NCBI RefSeq assembly: GCF_008370495.1
Contig: NZ_VTUX01000006.1
Coordinates: 124,001-188,000, forward strand
Length of the DNA stretch: 64,000 nt
Direction: 5' to 3'
DNA from: Pseudohalioglobus sediminis
GTDB lineage: Bacteria; Pseudomonadota; Gammaproteobacteria; Pseudomonadales; Halieaceae
Position numbers and translations under genes: made by a program. Positions 1 through 11,472 of this stretch are shown piece after piece; position 1 is the stretch's first letter, and each line of letters opens with the position of its first letter. The notes beneath the pieces are model-generated. The model was given only the letters and a program-made list of their open reading frames with translations. It did not search any database and was not told the DNA's origin.

Positions 1-23
1 CGCCCGCGCCGGCGCCTCGCCAC
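1..23 (-). CDS. truB: tRNA pseudouridine-55 synthase TruB, first 7 codons only
   Basis: Downstream of rbfA on the same strand, a GTG codon at 23-21 opens a frame reading M-A-R-R-R-R-G before the window ends. A basic start of this kind is typical of TruB, which makes pseudouridine 55 in the T-loop of tRNAs. The order rbfA-truB is the standard one in the nusA-infB operon of gammaproteobacteria, and the gap to the rbfA stop is only 3 bases. The call rests on position and seven residues. No catalytic motif is visible, so it would be lost if the next sequence does not continue as TruB. Confidence 0.6.
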
Positions 24-26
24 GGC

Positions 27-425
27 TCAGGACTCCTCTGCGCTGTCGTCGCGCAATCCCAGGTCCCTGTCCGCATCAGCGGCGCGACGAATCAAATCTT
101 CAAGATCGCGGCCATGACCGACGCTGGTATCAAAGTAAAAGCGCAAATTCGGCACACTGCGCATGCTGCTGTCTTTCGACAACTGGCTGCGCAGGAACCC
201 CGCCGCCCGGTTCAGGGCTTCGGTGGTCTCGGCGGCCTGCTCAGCAGTATCCGCGTCCATCTTGGTGTAATACACCCGCGCATGCCCGAGGTCACGACTC
301 ACGTCGACTCCGGTGACACTGACCATACCAACGCGGGGGTCACGGACCTCAGTCTGGATCAGTGTGGCCAGCTCACGCTGCAGATAGTCGGCAACGCGCT
401 GGGTTCTGGCATATTCCTTGGCCAT
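27..425 (-). CDS. rbfA: 30S ribosome-binding factor RbfA
   Basis: A 132-residue protein matching RbfA in length and sequence (start MAKEYARTQRVADYLQ, central RDPRVGMVSVTGVDVSRDL, later VPNLRFYFD). RbfA is a single KH-like domain protein that binds the 30S subunit during late 16S rRNA maturation and is needed for growth in the cold. It lies 21 bases downstream of infB and just before truB, the usual operon position. The acidic C-terminal tail (roughly residues 118-132) is normal for the family. Start is ATG; nothing unusual was seen. Confidence 0.96.
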   Translation of the reverse strand: MAKEYARTQRVADYLQRELATLIQTEVRDPRVGMVSVTGVDVSRDLGHARVYYTKMDADTAEQAAETTEALNRAAGFLRSQLSKDSSMRSVPNLRFYFDTSVGHGRDLEDLIRRAADADRDLGLRDDSAEES

Positions 426-446
426 GGCTGGCGACGACGTTCCCGA

Positions 447-3137
447 TTACAGGGAACGCGCAATTTCCTTCACTTCGAACACTTCGATGAGGTCACCGAC
501 CTTCACATCCGTGTAATTCTTCACGCCGATACCACACTCCATGCCGTTACGGACTTCGTTGGCATCGTCCTTGAAGCGACGCAGTGACTCCAGTTCGCCT
601 TCGTATATCACCACGTTATCGCGCAATACGCGTATTGGCTTGGAGCGATAAACGGTGCCCTCGGTCACCATGCAGCCAGCAATCTGGCCGAACTTCGGCG
701 AGCGGAAGACATCGCGAACCTCGGCGATACCGACGATCTCCTCACGCATTTCAGGGGCCAGCATGCCGGTGAGCGCTGCCTTCACGTCATCGATGAGGTC
801 ATAAATGACATTGTAGTAGCGCAGGTCCACGCCTTCGGCCTCTATCAGGCGACGCGCAGCGTTGTCGGCACGCACATTGAAACCAAATATTACCGCGCCC
901 GAAGTGATCGCCAGGGTCACGTCGGTTTCGGCAATACCACCAACGCCGCCCGATACGATGTTGACTTTCACTTCCTCGTTGCCGAGGTCGAGCAGCGCGG
1001 TCTGGATAGCCTCCAGCGAGCCGCGTACGTCTGCCTTCACTACCACATTGAGGGTCTTCTTCTCACCCGCGGTCATGCTCTCGAACATATTGTCCAGCTT
1101 GGCGGCCTGCTGGCGCGCAAGCCTGGTATCGCGGTTTCTCTCTTGACGGAAATCGGCGATTTCGCGCGCGCGGCGTTCACTTTCCACGGCAGCAAACTGG
1201 TCACCTGCGTCCGGCGTGCCGTCCAGCCCGAGAATCTCCACCGGTATGGACGGGCCCGCCTCTTCGATTGGCTGCCCATTCTCATCCAGCATCGCCCTGA
1301 CGCGGCCGTACTGCACACCTGCCAGCACGATGTCACCCTGACGCAGGGTACCGCTCTGTACCAACAGCGAGGCCACGGGACCACGGCCCTTGTCGAGGCG
1401 GGATTCGATCACAATGCCCTGTGCAGGGACGTCGCGCGGCGCCTTCAATTCAAGCAGTTCCGACTGCAGCAGCACAGCTTCCAGCAGTTCGTTTACACCG
1501 TCTCCCGTATGCGCAGACACGGGGATGAACTGCGTATCGCCGCCCCAGTCCTCGGGGATCACGTCCTTGGCTGCGAGCTCATTTTTCACACGATCCGGAT
1601 CGGCGCCTTCCTTGTCCATCTTGTTGATGGCCACAATCAAGGGCACTTCGGCTGCCCGGGCGTGTTGTACCGCCTCCTCGGTTTGCGGCATTACGCCGTC
1701 GTCGGCAGCCACCACCAGGATCACGATATCCGTGCTCTTGGCACCCCGCGCACGCATTGCGGTGAACGCGGCGTGGCCGGGTGTATCGAGGAAAGAAATC
1801 ATGCCGTGGTCTGTGTCCACGTGATAGGCACCGATGTGCTGGGTGATACCACCGGCCTCACCAGAAGCCACATGACTTTTGCGAATGTAGTCGAGCAGCG
1901 AGGTTTTACCGTGGTCAACGTGCCCCATGACTGTCACCACCGGCGCACGCGGCTCGGGCGTACCTTCGCCTGTGTGTTGTGCCAGGGTCTCTTCGAAGCT
2001 TTCCTCTACAGCATCCGCGCTGACCATCTTGACCTTGTGACCCATCTCTTCCACTACCAGGGTAGCGGTATCCTGATCGATCATCTGGTTGATGTTGGCC
2101 ATCACGCCCAGCTTCATCAGTTCCTTGATGACTTCACCGGCCTTGACCGACATTTGCTGGGCAAGGTCACCGACCGCGATCATATCGCCTACGGCGACCT
2201 CTACGGCCTTCTTGGCGGTAGGCATTTCAAATCCATGCTTGCCGTGCTCCTCGTGCGTAGCCTTCAGCTTCTTGCGATTGCGGCGACGCGCCATACCGGA
2301 CTCTGCACGGTCCAGATCTGACAGTGACAGGTTGTGGCCGCGCTGCTTGCCGCGCCCCGGTGGGGCGTTGCGATCGAGACGACCGTGCTTCTTCTTGCGC
2401 TGTTCCGCAGCGGGGCTGGCACTGGGCGCTTCGTGTAAACGCTTGGGTCGCTTGACGGCATCAGCGGCCTTGTCAGCCTTGGTTTTCGCCTCTGCTTCCG
2501 CTTTCTTGCGCTCATCTTCAGCCTTGCGCGCTTCCAGGACGGCTTTGCGGGCAGCGGCTTCTTCGGCCTCACGCACCTTGCGGCGCGCGGCAGCACGCTG
2601 GCGCAGAATCTCGGGATCGATATTCGCCAGGTCTTCTTCAGGCTCTGGCTCCGGCTCCGGTTGCACCGCTGCGTCCTCAGCTGCTTTAGCAGCGGCTTCA
2701 GCGGCGGCGGCCGCGGCTTCTGCTTCGGCCTGGGCTGCAGCAGCTTCGGCTTCGGCGGCTTCTGCCTCTGCCTCACGCGCTGCCTCTTCCGCCGCAGCGG
2801 CTTCCTCAGCTGCCTTGGCTTCCGCCTCCAGCTCGGCGGGATCACGTTTCACGTAGGTACGCTTCTTGCGCACTTCCACGTTGACTGTCTTCCTGCCCTG
2901 GGAACCCGAAGTCTTCAGGGTACTGATTGTCTTGCGCTTCAGCGTGATGCGCTTGGGTGCGTCAGTCGACTCACCGTGACTGCGTTTCAGATAGGCAAGC
3001 AGCGTCTGCTTGTCCTCATCAGATACAGCCTCCCCCGCCTCAGCGTGAGGCAGACCCGCTTCTTTCATCTGCGTCAGCAGACGCTCAACGGATGCACCCA
3101 CTACTTTCGCGAGTTGCTCTACTGTCACCTGCGCCAT
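447..3137 (-). CDS. infB: Translation initiation factor IF-2
   Basis: At 896 residues this is the length of a gammaproteobacterial IF-2, the GTPase that positions fMet-tRNA on the 30S subunit and promotes subunit joining. The N-terminus holds the small IF2-N fold ([20 protein letters not shown]). It is followed by a long Ala/Glu/Lys-rich charged linker (about residues 95-290) and a second IF2-N domain. The GTPase domain near residue 400 shows G1 [13 protein letters not shown]3 DTPGH, G4 NKMD and G5 SAHTG. The C-terminal half carries the beta-barrel and fMet-tRNA-binding domains. It follows nusA by 52 bases. Shorter isoforms from internal starts, known in E. coli, cannot be judged here. The low-complexity linker creates long open frames on the other strand. 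Confidence 0.98.
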   Translation of the reverse strand: MAQVTVEQLAKVVGASVERLLTQMKEAGLPHAEAGEAVSDEDKQTLLAYLKRSHGESTDAPKRITLKRKTISTLKTSGSQGRKTVNVEVRKKRTYVKRDPAELEAEAKAAEEAAAAEEAAREAEAEAAEAEAAAAQAEAEAAAAAAEAAAKAAEDAAVQPEPEPEPEEDLANIDPEILRQRAAARRKVREAEEAAARKAVLEARKAEDERKKAEAEAKTKADKAADAVKRPKRLHEAPSASPAAEQRKKKHGRLDRNAPPGRGKQRGHNLSLSDLDRAESGMARRRNRKKLKATHEEHGKHGFEMPTAKKAVEVAVGDMIAVGDLAQQMSVKAGEVIKELMKLGVMANINQMIDQDTATLVVEEMGHKVKMVSADAVEESFEETLAQHTGEGTPEPRAPVVTVMGHVDHGKTSLLDYIRKSHVASGEAGGITQHIGAYHVDTDHGMISFLDTPGHAAFTAMRARGAKSTDIVILVVAADDGVMPQTEEAVQHARAAEVPLIVAINKMDKEGADPDRVKNELAAKDVIPEDWGGDTQFIPVSAHTGDGVNELLEAVLLQSELLELKAPRDVPAQGIVIESRLDKGRGPVASLLVQSGTLRQGDIVLAGVQYGRVRAMLDENGQPIEEAGPSIPVEILGLDGTPDAGDQFAAVESERRAREIADFRQERNRDTRLARQQAAKLDNMFESMTAGEKKTLNVVVKADVRGSLEAIQTALLDLGNEEVKVNIVSGGVGGIAETDVTLAITSGAVIFGFNVRADNAARRLIEAEGVDLRYYNVIYDLIDDVKAALTGMLAPEMREEIVGIAEVRDVFRSPKFGQIAGCMVTEGTVYRSKPIRVLRDNVVIYEGELESLRRFKDDANEVRNGMECGIGVKNYTDVKVGDLIEVFEVKEIARSL

Positions 3138-3189
3138 GCAATATTCTCCTTGCTACCCTGTTTCTGTGTGTCTGCCCTACCGCGACCGC

Positions 3190-4683
3190 TTATTCTTCGG
3201 CCTCGGCAAACCAGGGTGCGCGCGCGGTCATGATCAACTCACCCGCACGCTCTTCTGTCATTTCTTCGATATCCATCAGGTCTTCAACGCCCTGCTCGGC
3301 AAGATCCTCCATGGTGACGATGCCGCGGCTGGCCAATATGTAGGCTAGGTGACGGTCCATTCCATCCATGGTAAGCAGGTCTTCGGCGGGCTCGTTGGCA
3401 CCCAATTGTTCTTCAGATGCAATTGCCTGTGTCAGCAGCGCATCTTTCGCCCGCGCACGCAGTTCCTCGGCGATATCCTCATCGAAGCCCTCGATCGCGG
3501 TCATTTCTTCCAGCGGCACGTAAGCCACTTCTTCCAGCGTGGTGAAGCCCTCTTCTACCAGGATGTCGGCTACTTCTTCGTCCACGTCCAACTGCTCACA
3601 GAACAGGTTGATTACCTGGCCGGCTTCGGCCTCGTGCTTCTCCGCCGCTTCTTCGAGGCTCATCACGTTGATGGTCCATTCGGTCAGCTCGCTGGCAAGG
3701 CGCACGTTCTGGCCACTGCGGCCAATAGCCTGAGCCAGGTTGTCCTCGGAGACAGCGACATCCATGGTGCCCGAGTCCTCGTCGACAACAATCGACTCCA
3801 CCTCAGCGGGCGCCATCGCGTTGATGACCAGTTGTGCCGGGTTATCGTCCCAGAGCACGATGTCCACGCGCTCATTGTCGAGCTCGTTCGAAACTGCCTG
3901 TACCCGCGAGCCGCGCATACCAACGCAGGCACCAACCGGGTCAATGCGTTGATCATTTGTCTTGACTGCAATCTTGGCTCGCGAACCCGGATCGCGCGCT
4001 GCGGCACGTATCTGAATTACCTCTTCGGAGATTTCCGGCACCTCGATCTTGAACAGCTCTATCAACATTTCCGGGCAGGCGCGGCTGAGTATGAGCTGCG
4101 GTCCACGGGTCTCAGTGCTGATTTCCTTGAGGATGGCGCGCACGCGATCATTCACGCGGAACGTCTCACGGCCAACCAGTTCGGAGCGCGGCAGCAAACC
4201 TTCTGCATTACTGCCAAGATCTACAATGACATTATCGCGTGTAACTTTCTTGACCGTACCCGCTACCAGTTCGCCCACGCGATCCTGATACTCTTCAACC
4301 ACCTGCGCACGCTCTGCATCGCGAACACGCTGCACGATAACCTGCTTGGCGGTTTGCGCTGCAATGCGGCCGAAGCCAACGTTCTCTACCACTTCTTCGT
4401 AGATATCGCCGGGCTTCAGGCTGGGGTCTTTCTCTGCCGCTTCTTCCGTCGTGAACTGGGTGCCAAGCAGCGCCAACTCTTCATCTGGAACCACCAGCCA
4501 ACGGCGCCTGGTGACGTAATCACCGGATTCCCGGTCGATGGTGACCTCGATATCCGACTCCTCGTCGTAGCGCTTCTTTGTAGCAGTCGCCAACGCCAGC
4601 TCTATCGCCTCGAAGATGATGTCCTGGGACACCCCTTTCTCGTTGGACACAGCCTCCGCTACCAGCAGAATTTCCTTCGTCAT
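3190..4683 (-). CDS. nusA: Transcription termination/antitermination factor NusA
   Basis: A 497-residue NusA. Order of domains: N-terminal RNA polymerase-binding domain ([20 protein letters not shown]), S1 domain ([21 protein letters not shown]), then KH1 and KH2 ([20 protein letters not shown]; later [18 protein letters not shown]). Two acidic helix-hairpin repeats, the AR1/AR2 pair typical of gammaproteobacteria, follow at about residues 360-490. NusA modulates pausing, intrinsic termination and rRNA and lambda-type antitermination. It lies between rimP (29 bases upstream) and infB. Because tandem terminators precede rimP, NusA is in a position to influence its own expression; that is inference supported by the E. 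coli precedent. Confidence 0.98.
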   Translation of the reverse strand: MTKEILLVAEAVSNEKGVSQDIIFEAIELALATATKKRYDEESDIEVTIDRESGDYVTRRRWLVVPDEELALLGTQFTTEEAAEKDPSLKPGDIYEEVVENVGFGRIAAQTAKQVIVQRVRDAERAQVVEEYQDRVGELVAGTVKKVTRDNVIVDLGSNAEGLLPRSELVGRETFRVNDRVRAILKEISTETRGPQLILSRACPEMLIELFKIEVPEISEEVIQIRAAARDPGSRAKIAVKTNDQRIDPVGACVGMRGSRVQAVSNELDNERVDIVLWDDNPAQLVINAMAPAEVESIVVDEDSGTMDVAVSEDNLAQAIGRSGQNVRLASELTEWTINVMSLEEAAEKHEAEAGQVINLFCEQLDVDEEVADILVEEGFTTLEEVAYVPLEEMTAIEGFDEDIAEELRARAKDALLTQAIASEEQLGANEPAEDLLTMDGMDRHLAYILASRGIVTMEDLAEQGVEDLMDIEEMTEERAGELIMTARAPWFAEAEE

Positions 4684-4712
4684 TTATAGCCTCGCCAGTT
4701 CACATACCGCAA

Positions 4713-5168
4713 TCAGATGCGGGGTTGCACACGCGCCTTCTCTATGGCGCTATGGGGCAACAGGTATTCGTGTTCATCTACCTGCACTACGACATCATCA
4801 CCCTCGATGCCCTTGAGAATGCCTTTAAATTTACGCCTGCCTTCGAACGCGCGGCGTAAGCGCAGTTCAACAGGCTCACCGCTGTAGGCGGGATATTGCT
4901 CAAGTTTGAACAGCAGGCGATCCATACCAGGTGAAGACACTTCGAGCGTGTATTCGCCAGTGATGGGGTCTTCCACATCCAGCACGCTGCCGATCTGCTC
5001 GCTTACCGCGGCGCAATCGTCAACGGAGATCCCGTTCTCGTGCTCTATGTACACGCGCAGCAAACTGTGCCGGCCCTGGGACAGGTACTCCAGGCCCCAC
5101 AGTTCGAAGCCCAGGGCCTCTACAGTCGGTTCCAGCAGTGTCTGGATCTGTTGCTCTTTGCTGGCCAC
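4713..5168 (-). CDS. rimP: Ribosome maturation factor RimP
   Basis: RimP (about 151 residues) takes part in 30S maturation; the block EYTLEVSSPGMDR and the preceding DDCAAVSEQIG are family hallmarks. The frame is open up to a GTG at 5186. The GTG at 5168 is preferred because GGAGAG lies ten bases upstream of it, whereas the 5186 codon sits directly against a terminator U-run with no ribosome-binding site. The chosen start gives VASKEQQIQTLLEPTVEALG, which aligns naturally with RimP N-termini. It is the first protein gene after metY, separated from it by two intrinsic terminators, so its transcription needs read-through or an unseen promoter. Confidence 0.93.
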   Translation of the reverse strand: MASKEQQIQTLLEPTVEALGFELWGLEYLSQGRHSLLRVYIEHENGISVDDCAAVSEQIGSVLDVEDPITGEYTLEVSSPGMDRLLFKLEQYPAYSGEPVELRLRRAFEGRRKFKGILKGIEGDDVVVQVDEHEYLLPHSAIEKARVQPRI

Positions 5169-5190
5169 GCCGATGCGACTCTCCACATGT

Positions 5191-5210
5191 AAAAAAACCC
5201 CATCAGGGGT
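5191..5210 (-). terminator. Second intrinsic terminator between metY and rimP
   Basis: On the minus strand a short stem ACCCC/GGGGT with a TGAT loop is followed by seven T. The U-run ends about 7 bases before the ribosome-binding site inferred for rimP. The stem is only 5 bp, so efficiency may be modest. Confidence 0.65.
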
Positions 5211-5218
5211 TCTCGCAC

Positions 5219-5256
5219 AAACGAAAAAGCCCCTTAAAAAAGGGGCTTTTTCGTTT
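5219..5256 (-). terminator. Strong intrinsic terminator after tRNA-fMet
   Basis: A near-perfect 17-bp inverted repeat (5219-5235 with 5240-5256, loop of four bases). The GC core GCCCCTT/AAGGGGC is flanked by A5 and T5 tracts, so it can terminate on either strand. It lies 34 bases past the tRNA-fMet 3' end and should end the short tRNA transcript while letting a fraction pass into rimP-nusA-infB. Confidence 0.85.
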
Positions 5257-5290
5257 ACACGTCGCCGTTACGGAGCGGGCGACGTATTGT

Positions 5291-5367
<77 letters not shown>

Positions 5368-5447
5368 TCAATACTTCCTCGCTGTGAAGCCCCTTGGCTT
5401 TCACATCAGGGCGGTCTCGTCGTCCCGCCCCAAATTCGAGGCTGTGC

Positions 5448-5476
5448 ATTATAGGTACCGCCCCTACCGGGGTCAA
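5448..5476 (-). promoter_or_regulatory. Sigma70 promoter of metY-rimP-nusA-infB
   Basis: On the minus strand TTGACC (5471-5476) and a perfect TATAAT (5448-5453) are 17 bases apart. Expected transcription start is near 5441, about 75 bases before tRNA-fMet. The stretch between the start and TATAAT's downstream side contains a GC-rich segment, as at stable-RNA promoters; stringent control is plausible but not shown. Confidence 0.85.
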
Positions 5477-5644
5477 CCCAAATGCGGTGCGTTTTTCAGG
5501 GGAATTTTGCGCCCGCGGATCAGCTGCCTTTTCCGCAGTTGGCCAGCGCTTCCGAGGGAGATAAAAATCCCGCCAATTGTGTGATTGTCATCGTGAGCAA
5601 TTCAGGACGACTGCAGGCAACGGAAGCACAGCAGCTTATGAAAA

Positions 5645-5661
5645 ATGGTGCCGAAGGCGGG
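5645..5661 (-). repeat. Duplicated 3' end of tRNA-Leu(GAG)
   Basis: Seventeen bases here are identical to 5752-5768, which is the CCA end and acceptor strand of the tRNA-Leu gene 107 bases away, in the same orientation. Similarity decays into the T-arm after about ten further bases. This is a remnant: no other cloverleaf part is present. It could be the scar of a second tandem tRNA-Leu copy or of a tRNA-targeted integration. The rest of 5368-5752 holds only the metY promoter and a GC-rich tandem repeat. Confidence 0.8.
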
Positions 5662-5668
5662 CCTTAAC

Positions 5669-5696
5669 GCGGCCGGCGAGGTGCGGCCGGCGAGGT
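5669..5696. repeat. Two tandem 14-bp GC-rich repeats plus a partial third
   Basis: The unit GCGGCCGGCGAGGT occurs at 5669-5682 and 5683-5696, followed by a degenerate partial copy at 5697-5706. It lies immediately beside the duplicated tRNA-Leu end. No function is evident. Confidence 0.8.
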
Positions 5697-5752
5697 GCGA
5701 CCGGCCAGGGCCGCACGAACACTCTGCTGAAAACAGAGCAGGCCTGCAAAGA

Positions 5753-5838
5753 TGGTGCCGAAGGCGGGACTTGAACCCGCACGAGCATAGCTCACTACCC
5801 CCTCAAGATAGCGTGTCTACCAATTCCACCACTTCGGC
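5753..5838 (-). tRNA. leuU: tRNA-Leu (GAG)
   Basis: An 86-nt class II tRNA on the minus strand: start GCCGAAGTGGTGGAATTGGT, anticodon GAG in a seven-base loop, long variable arm, T-loop GGTTCAAGTCCC and encoded CCA. It lies 12 bases downstream of secG, as leuU does in E. coli, so it is probably co-transcribed with tpiA-secG. Confidence 0.96.
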
Positions 5839-5850
5839 GTTGTTTCCAGT

Positions 5851-6243
5851 TTAATCCAGTTGCGGCAGATCCCCTTCAGGCTGCTCTGCGCCACTGCCGC
5901 TTGCCGCTGGTATCGCATCGTCAACCACTGGCAACTCTTCGTCCACCACCGCGCCGCCAGACTGGACTGACGCCGGGGGTATATCGATACCCAGTTCGTT
6001 GACTGGCTGCGATGCATTCTTGGCAATCAGTGCCAGGCCAAAACTGGTTGCGAAGAAGAGCGCCACCAGCCAGGCAGTGGAGCGCGTCAACACGTTGCCA
6101 CTGCCATCCGAGCCAAACAGGGTTTGCGAGGCGCCCGCGCCGAAAGATGCGCCCATATCTGCGCCCTTTCCCTGTTGCAGCATGATCAGGCCAATAATGG
6201 CCAGTGCCACCAGCAGGTGCGCCACAAGTATAATCTGTTCCAT
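5851..6243 (-). CDS. secG: Preprotein translocase subunit SecG
   Basis: SecG is the small non-essential subunit of the SecYEG channel in the inner membrane. The family block LIMLQQGKGADMGASFGAG followed by LFGSDGSGNVLTRSTAWL is intact, between two membrane helices (about residues 3-20 and 54-74). The tail after residue 80 is longer and Pro/Gly/Ala/Asp-rich compared with the 110-residue E. coli protein. The ATG at 6243 (MEQIILV) is preferred to a TTG at 6252, which would sit three bases from GGAGG; neither spacing is ideal (12 versus 3). It lies between tpiA and leuU. Confidence 0.95.
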   Translation of the reverse strand: MEQIILVAHLLVALAIIGLIMLQQGKGADMGASFGAGASQTLFGSDGSGNVLTRSTAWLVALFFATSFGLALIAKNASQPVNELGIDIPPASVQSGGAVVDEELPVVDDAIPAASGSGAEQPEGDLPQLD

Positions 6244-6278
6244 TCTATCCAAGTCCCTCCAGGGGACAGTTCACTTCG

Positions 6279-7025
6279 CTATTCAGGCACCGCCGCAGTG
6301 ACGATTGCCTGGAAATCCTCGGCCACCAGGGCTGCTCCGCCCACCAGTGCGCCATCTATATCCTGTTGTGCGAATAACTCCGCAGCATTTCCCGGCTTTA
6401 CGCTGCCGCCGTACAGCACGCGCGTCGCCGCCGGATCAACGCCCAAACCGGCCAGTTCGCCGCGAATAAACGCATGCATATCCTGTGCCTGTTGCGGGGT
6501 TGCCGTGAGACCAGTACCAATAGCCCAGACCGGCTCATAAGCAATCACCAGGCCCGCGAGCGTATCAACACTCTCAAGAGCACCGCGCAACTGCGCGGCC
6601 ACCACGGTCTCAGCCTCATCCGCTTCACGTTGCTCGCGGGTCTCGCCAACGCAGAAAATCGGCTTCAGCCCCGCGGCCATGGCTGCCTTCAGTTTGGCCG
6701 AGATCAGGTCCTCGCCCTCGCCGTGATACGCCCTGCGCTCGGAGTGACCGATAATCACCCACTGACATCCCAGCTCGGCGATCATTGGCGCGGCCACCTC
6801 TCCGGTGTACGCACCTTCCACGGCATGACTGCAGTCCTGCGCTCCCACCTCAACAGATGATGCGCGACACAGGTCAATGGCCTGCGGAAGATGTACATAC
6901 GTAGGGCAGACAACTACCTCTACGGCCTCAGGGACGCCGCCTTCAACCAACGCACCGAGCAACTCCGAGACGCTCTGCGCGGAGCCGTGCATCTTCCAGT
7001 TTCCTGCAACCAGTGGCTGACGCAT
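6279..7025 (-). CDS. tpiA: Triose-phosphate isomerase
   Basis: A 248-residue TIM barrel that interconverts dihydroxyacetone phosphate and glyceraldehyde 3-phosphate. Visible are the N-terminal AGNWKMHG with the catalytic Lys, IIGHSERR with the electrophilic His, YEPVWAIGTG with the catalytic Glu, and the phosphate loop LYGGSVKPGNAAELF. The frame is open ten codons further upstream, but ATG at 7025 is the family start and follows a G-rich ribosome-binding site. Its place between glmM and secG is common in marine gammaproteobacteria. Confidence 0.98.
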   Translation of the reverse strand: MRQPLVAGNWKMHGSAQSVSELLGALVEGGVPEAVEVVVCPTYVHLPQAIDLCRASSVEVGAQDCSHAVEGAYTGEVAAPMIAELGCQWVIIGHSERRAYHGEGEDLISAKLKAAMAAGLKPIFCVGETREQREADEAETVVAAQLRGALESVDTLAGLVIAYEPVWAIGTGLTATPQQAQDMHAFIRGELAGLGVDPAATRVLYGGSVKPGNAAELFAQQDIDGALVGGAALVAEDFQAIVTAAVPE

Positions 7026-7094
7026 ATGACCCCCCGGACAAAAAAGCGGCGGCAATCTTAACGGAGTTACCAGTTAGAGGCAAGGCGTCCCGGC

Positions 7095-8444
7095 TCAGGT
7101 AAGACAACGCTCCACGTCTGCCGCCAGACGCTGGCACAGTGTGTGCACCTCGGCCTCGTCTTCACCCTCCACCATCACCCGTACCACCGGCTCTGTGCCG
7201 GAAGGGCGCAGCAGCACCCGGCCCCGGGATCCCAGCTCCTGCTCCACGCGGGCGACAGCCTCGGCCACCTGTGGGTAGTCTTCCAGGTTTACCTTGCCCG
7301 CCATACGCACATTGATCATGGTCTGCGGGTACTTGGTCATGCCCGCGCGTAACGCGGCAAGTGTTTCGCCCGATTCTCGCACCGCCCGCAGGACCTGCAG
7401 TGCCGCCACAATGCCATCGCCGGTGGTGGTGATATCGCTGCAGATTATATGGCCAGATGATTCCCCGCCAAGGTGCCACCCCTCCGCCTCCATCATTTCC
7501 TTGACGAAGCGATCGCCCACCTGGGCCCGCGCCAGCTCCAGGCCGGCATCGCGCAGGGCAATTTCCATACCCAGGTTGGTCATCAGCGTACCGACCACGC
7601 CGGCATCACTGGAACCAGTGGCCAGGCGATGCCTGGCGATCACGTAAATCAACTCATCGCCATCGACAAGTTCGCCATTGGCGTCCACGAACAGCACCCT
7701 GTCCCCATCACCATCAAAAGCGATGCCAAGATCGGCGTTGCGCTCACGCACCAGTGCGGACAGCGCTGCCGTATCGGTGGAACCGACGCCTTCGTTAATA
7801 TTGAACCCGTCGGGCTGCGTACCCATGCCGAGCACTTCCGCGCCCAGCTCCGAGAACACGCCCGGGGCGATATGGTAGGTGGCGCCATTGGCGCAATCCA
7901 CGGCGATACGCATACCGCGCAGGTTAAAACCTTCGGGCACCGTGGACTTGCAGAATTCGATGTAGCGACCGGCGGCATCAACCACGCGCAGGACCTTGCC
8001 GATTTGCCGTGAACCCACTGTTTCCAGGTCGTGCTCAAGTTCGGCTTCAATAGCCAGCTCTATTTCGTCAGGCAACTTGGATCCACTGGCGGAGAAAAAC
8101 TTGATGCCATTGTCCTGAAAGGGGTTGTGGGAGGCACTGATGACGATGCCGGCGTCTGCAGACAGTGTCTGGGTCATCAGGGCCACCGCGGGAGTCGGCA
8201 TCGGCCCCAGCAGCTTCACATCGACCCCGGCGGCCACGAGCCCCGCTTCCAGGGCGGACTCGAACATGTAACCGGAGACCCTGGTGTCTTTACCGATAAT
8301 GACCAGGCAGCGGCCTTCGCTGCCGGCCAGGCGTGAGAATACACGCCCACATGCCCAGCCCAGCTTGAGCATAAAGTCAGGCGTAATAGCGCCCTCTCCC
8401 ACTTCACCGCGAATACCGTCGGTGCCAAAATACTGTCGTGTCAT
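7095..8444 (-). CDS. glmM: Phosphoglucosamine mutase GlmM
   Basis: GlmM (449 residues from ATG 8444) converts glucosamine 6-phosphate to glucosamine 1-phosphate for UDP-GlcNAc, peptidoglycan and LPS. Motifs: start [16 protein letters not shown]; active-site serine loop [16 protein letters not shown]; metal loop FDGDGDRV; substrate loop GGESSGH; C-terminal phosphate-binding [12 protein letters not shown]. The start codon overlaps the folP stop as ATGA, so the two genes are translationally coupled. An in-frame extension upstream to 8474 would run into folP and is rejected. Confidence 0.97.
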   Translation of the reverse strand: MTRQYFGTDGIRGEVGEGAITPDFMLKLGWACGRVFSRLAGSEGRCLVIIGKDTRVSGYMFESALEAGLVAAGVDVKLLGPMPTPAVALMTQTLSADAGIVISASHNPFQDNGIKFFSASGSKLPDEIELAIEAELEHDLETVGSRQIGKVLRVVDAAGRYIEFCKSTVPEGFNLRGMRIAVDCANGATYHIAPGVFSELGAEVLGMGTQPDGFNINEGVGSTDTAALSALVRERNADLGIAFDGDGDRVLFVDANGELVDGDELIYVIARHRLATGSSDAGVVGTLMTNLGMEIALRDAGLELARAQVGDRFVKEMMEAEGWHLGGESSGHIICSDITTTGDGIVAALQVLRAVRESGETLAALRAGMTKYPQTMINVRMAGKVNLEDYPQVAEAVARVEQELGSRGRVLLRPSGTEPVVRVMVEGEDEAEVHTLCQRLAADVERCLT

Positions 8445-9313
8445 ATTTTTATCCGTTCCATCAGGGCGGCGCACATAGCCAGGGCGTCGCTGGTCTCAGC
8501 CACATCATGAGTGCGTATGATGGCAGCACCGCGCTCCACAGCCAAGACAGCGAGCGCCAGGCTGGCCGGGAGTCGCTGGTCCACGTCGCGGCCTATCAAC
8601 TGGCCTATCATGGATTTGCGCGACAAACCCACCAGTAACGGCATGCCCAGCCCGGCCAACTGCGGCAGGCCCGCAAGCAGTTCCAGATTATGCTGCACCG
8701 ACTTGCCAAAGCCGAAGCCGGGGTCGATCAGCAGGCGATGACGCGGGATGCCGGCGTTTTCACAGGCACTGATCCGCTGCTGAAGAAACGTGGTCACTTC
8801 CGGCACAACCTCGGTATAGCGAGGCGCATCCTGCATGTTGCCAGGCTCACCGCGCATGTGCATAAGGCACACCGGCAGGCCGCTGGCTGCCGCGGCCTCC
8901 AGCGCACCTTCCCTGCGCAGTGCACGCACGTCATTGATAATCCCCGCCCCGCGCGCCGCGCTTTCACGCATTACCGCCGGGCAGCTGGTATCAACGGAAA
9001 TCACCACATCCAGCTCTGCGCTGATCCGCTCGACCAGGGGCAGAACGCGATCCATTTCCTCGGCTTCGCTGACCGGCGTGGCACCGGGGCGCGTGGACTC
9101 ACCACCTATATCAAGTATCGCAGCACCGCTGTCCACCATGTCGGCGGCGCGGCGCAAGGCGAGGTCCAGGTCCGGTTGCTCACGGCGATACAGCGTGCCA
9201 CCGTCAGAGAATGAATCGGGGGTAATATTAATGACCCCCATGACCCGGGGGCGTGAAAAATCCAGTAAGCGCCCGGCACAATCCAGTGCCGGGGCTCGTT
9301 GTTTACTGGTCAT
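8441..9313 (-). CDS. folP: Dihydropteroate synthase
   Basis: A 290-residue TIM-barrel enzyme joining p-aminobenzoate to 6-hydroxymethyl-dihydropterin pyrophosphate in folate synthesis; the sulfonamide target. The diagnostic [15 protein letters not shown] (about residues 25-39), GGESTRPGA and [11 protein letters not shown] are intact, and the C-terminal RTHDV motif is present. It lies 15 bases after ftsH and overlaps glmM by four bases, the conserved ftsH-folP-glmM order. Confidence 0.97.
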   Translation of the reverse strand: MTSKQRAPALDCAGRLLDFSRPRVMGVINITPDSFSDGGTLYRREQPDLDLALRRAADMVDSGAAILDIGGESTRPGATPVSEAEEMDRVLPLVERISAELDVVISVDTSCPAVMRESAARGAGIINDVRALRREGALEAAAASGLPVCLMHMRGEPGNMQDAPRYTEVVPEVTTFLQQRISACENAGIPRHRLLIDPGFGFGKSVQHNLELLAGLPQLAGLGMPLLVGLSRKSMIGQLIGRDVDQRLPASLALAVLAVERGAAIIRTHDVAETSDALAMCAALMERIKI

Positions 9314-9328
9314 CGAGGCGCCGCGGGC

Positions 9329-11257
<1,929 letters not shown>

Positions 11258-11472
11258 CGCTGCTTCCTCATCGGAGACACCTTAACGGGGCCGGCCAGAA
11301 ATCTGGCCTACACAGCCTCACTCCTCAATTATAGCTTCTCGCCTGACATGCGAGGGGGTCGTTGGATATACGCGCGAGCAACCGCTGTGGACCTGCGCGA
11401 AATCTGGATAAATCTGGCCACCAATGTACTACAGATGGGGTCGTACGGCCATGTTTCAAGCGCCACACACCA

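Noticed and set aside
1143-2321. A 392-codon open frame antisense to infB
   Set aside because: Produced by the biased codon use of the IF-2 GTPase region and linker; no homology visible.
3349-4689. A 446-codon open frame antisense to nusA
   Set aside because: Lies wholly over nusA, has no recognisable motif or ribosome-binding site and disagrees with the operon direction.
5441-5752. An integrated element between the two tRNA genes
   Set aside because: Only short tRNA-like and tandem repeats are present; there is no integrase, IS end or CDS.
11258-11472. A riboswitch or small RNA in the rlmE-ftsH gap
   Set aside because: No conserved fold or terminator-flanked structure could be recognised, only a TATAAT-like hexamer and a short palindrome.
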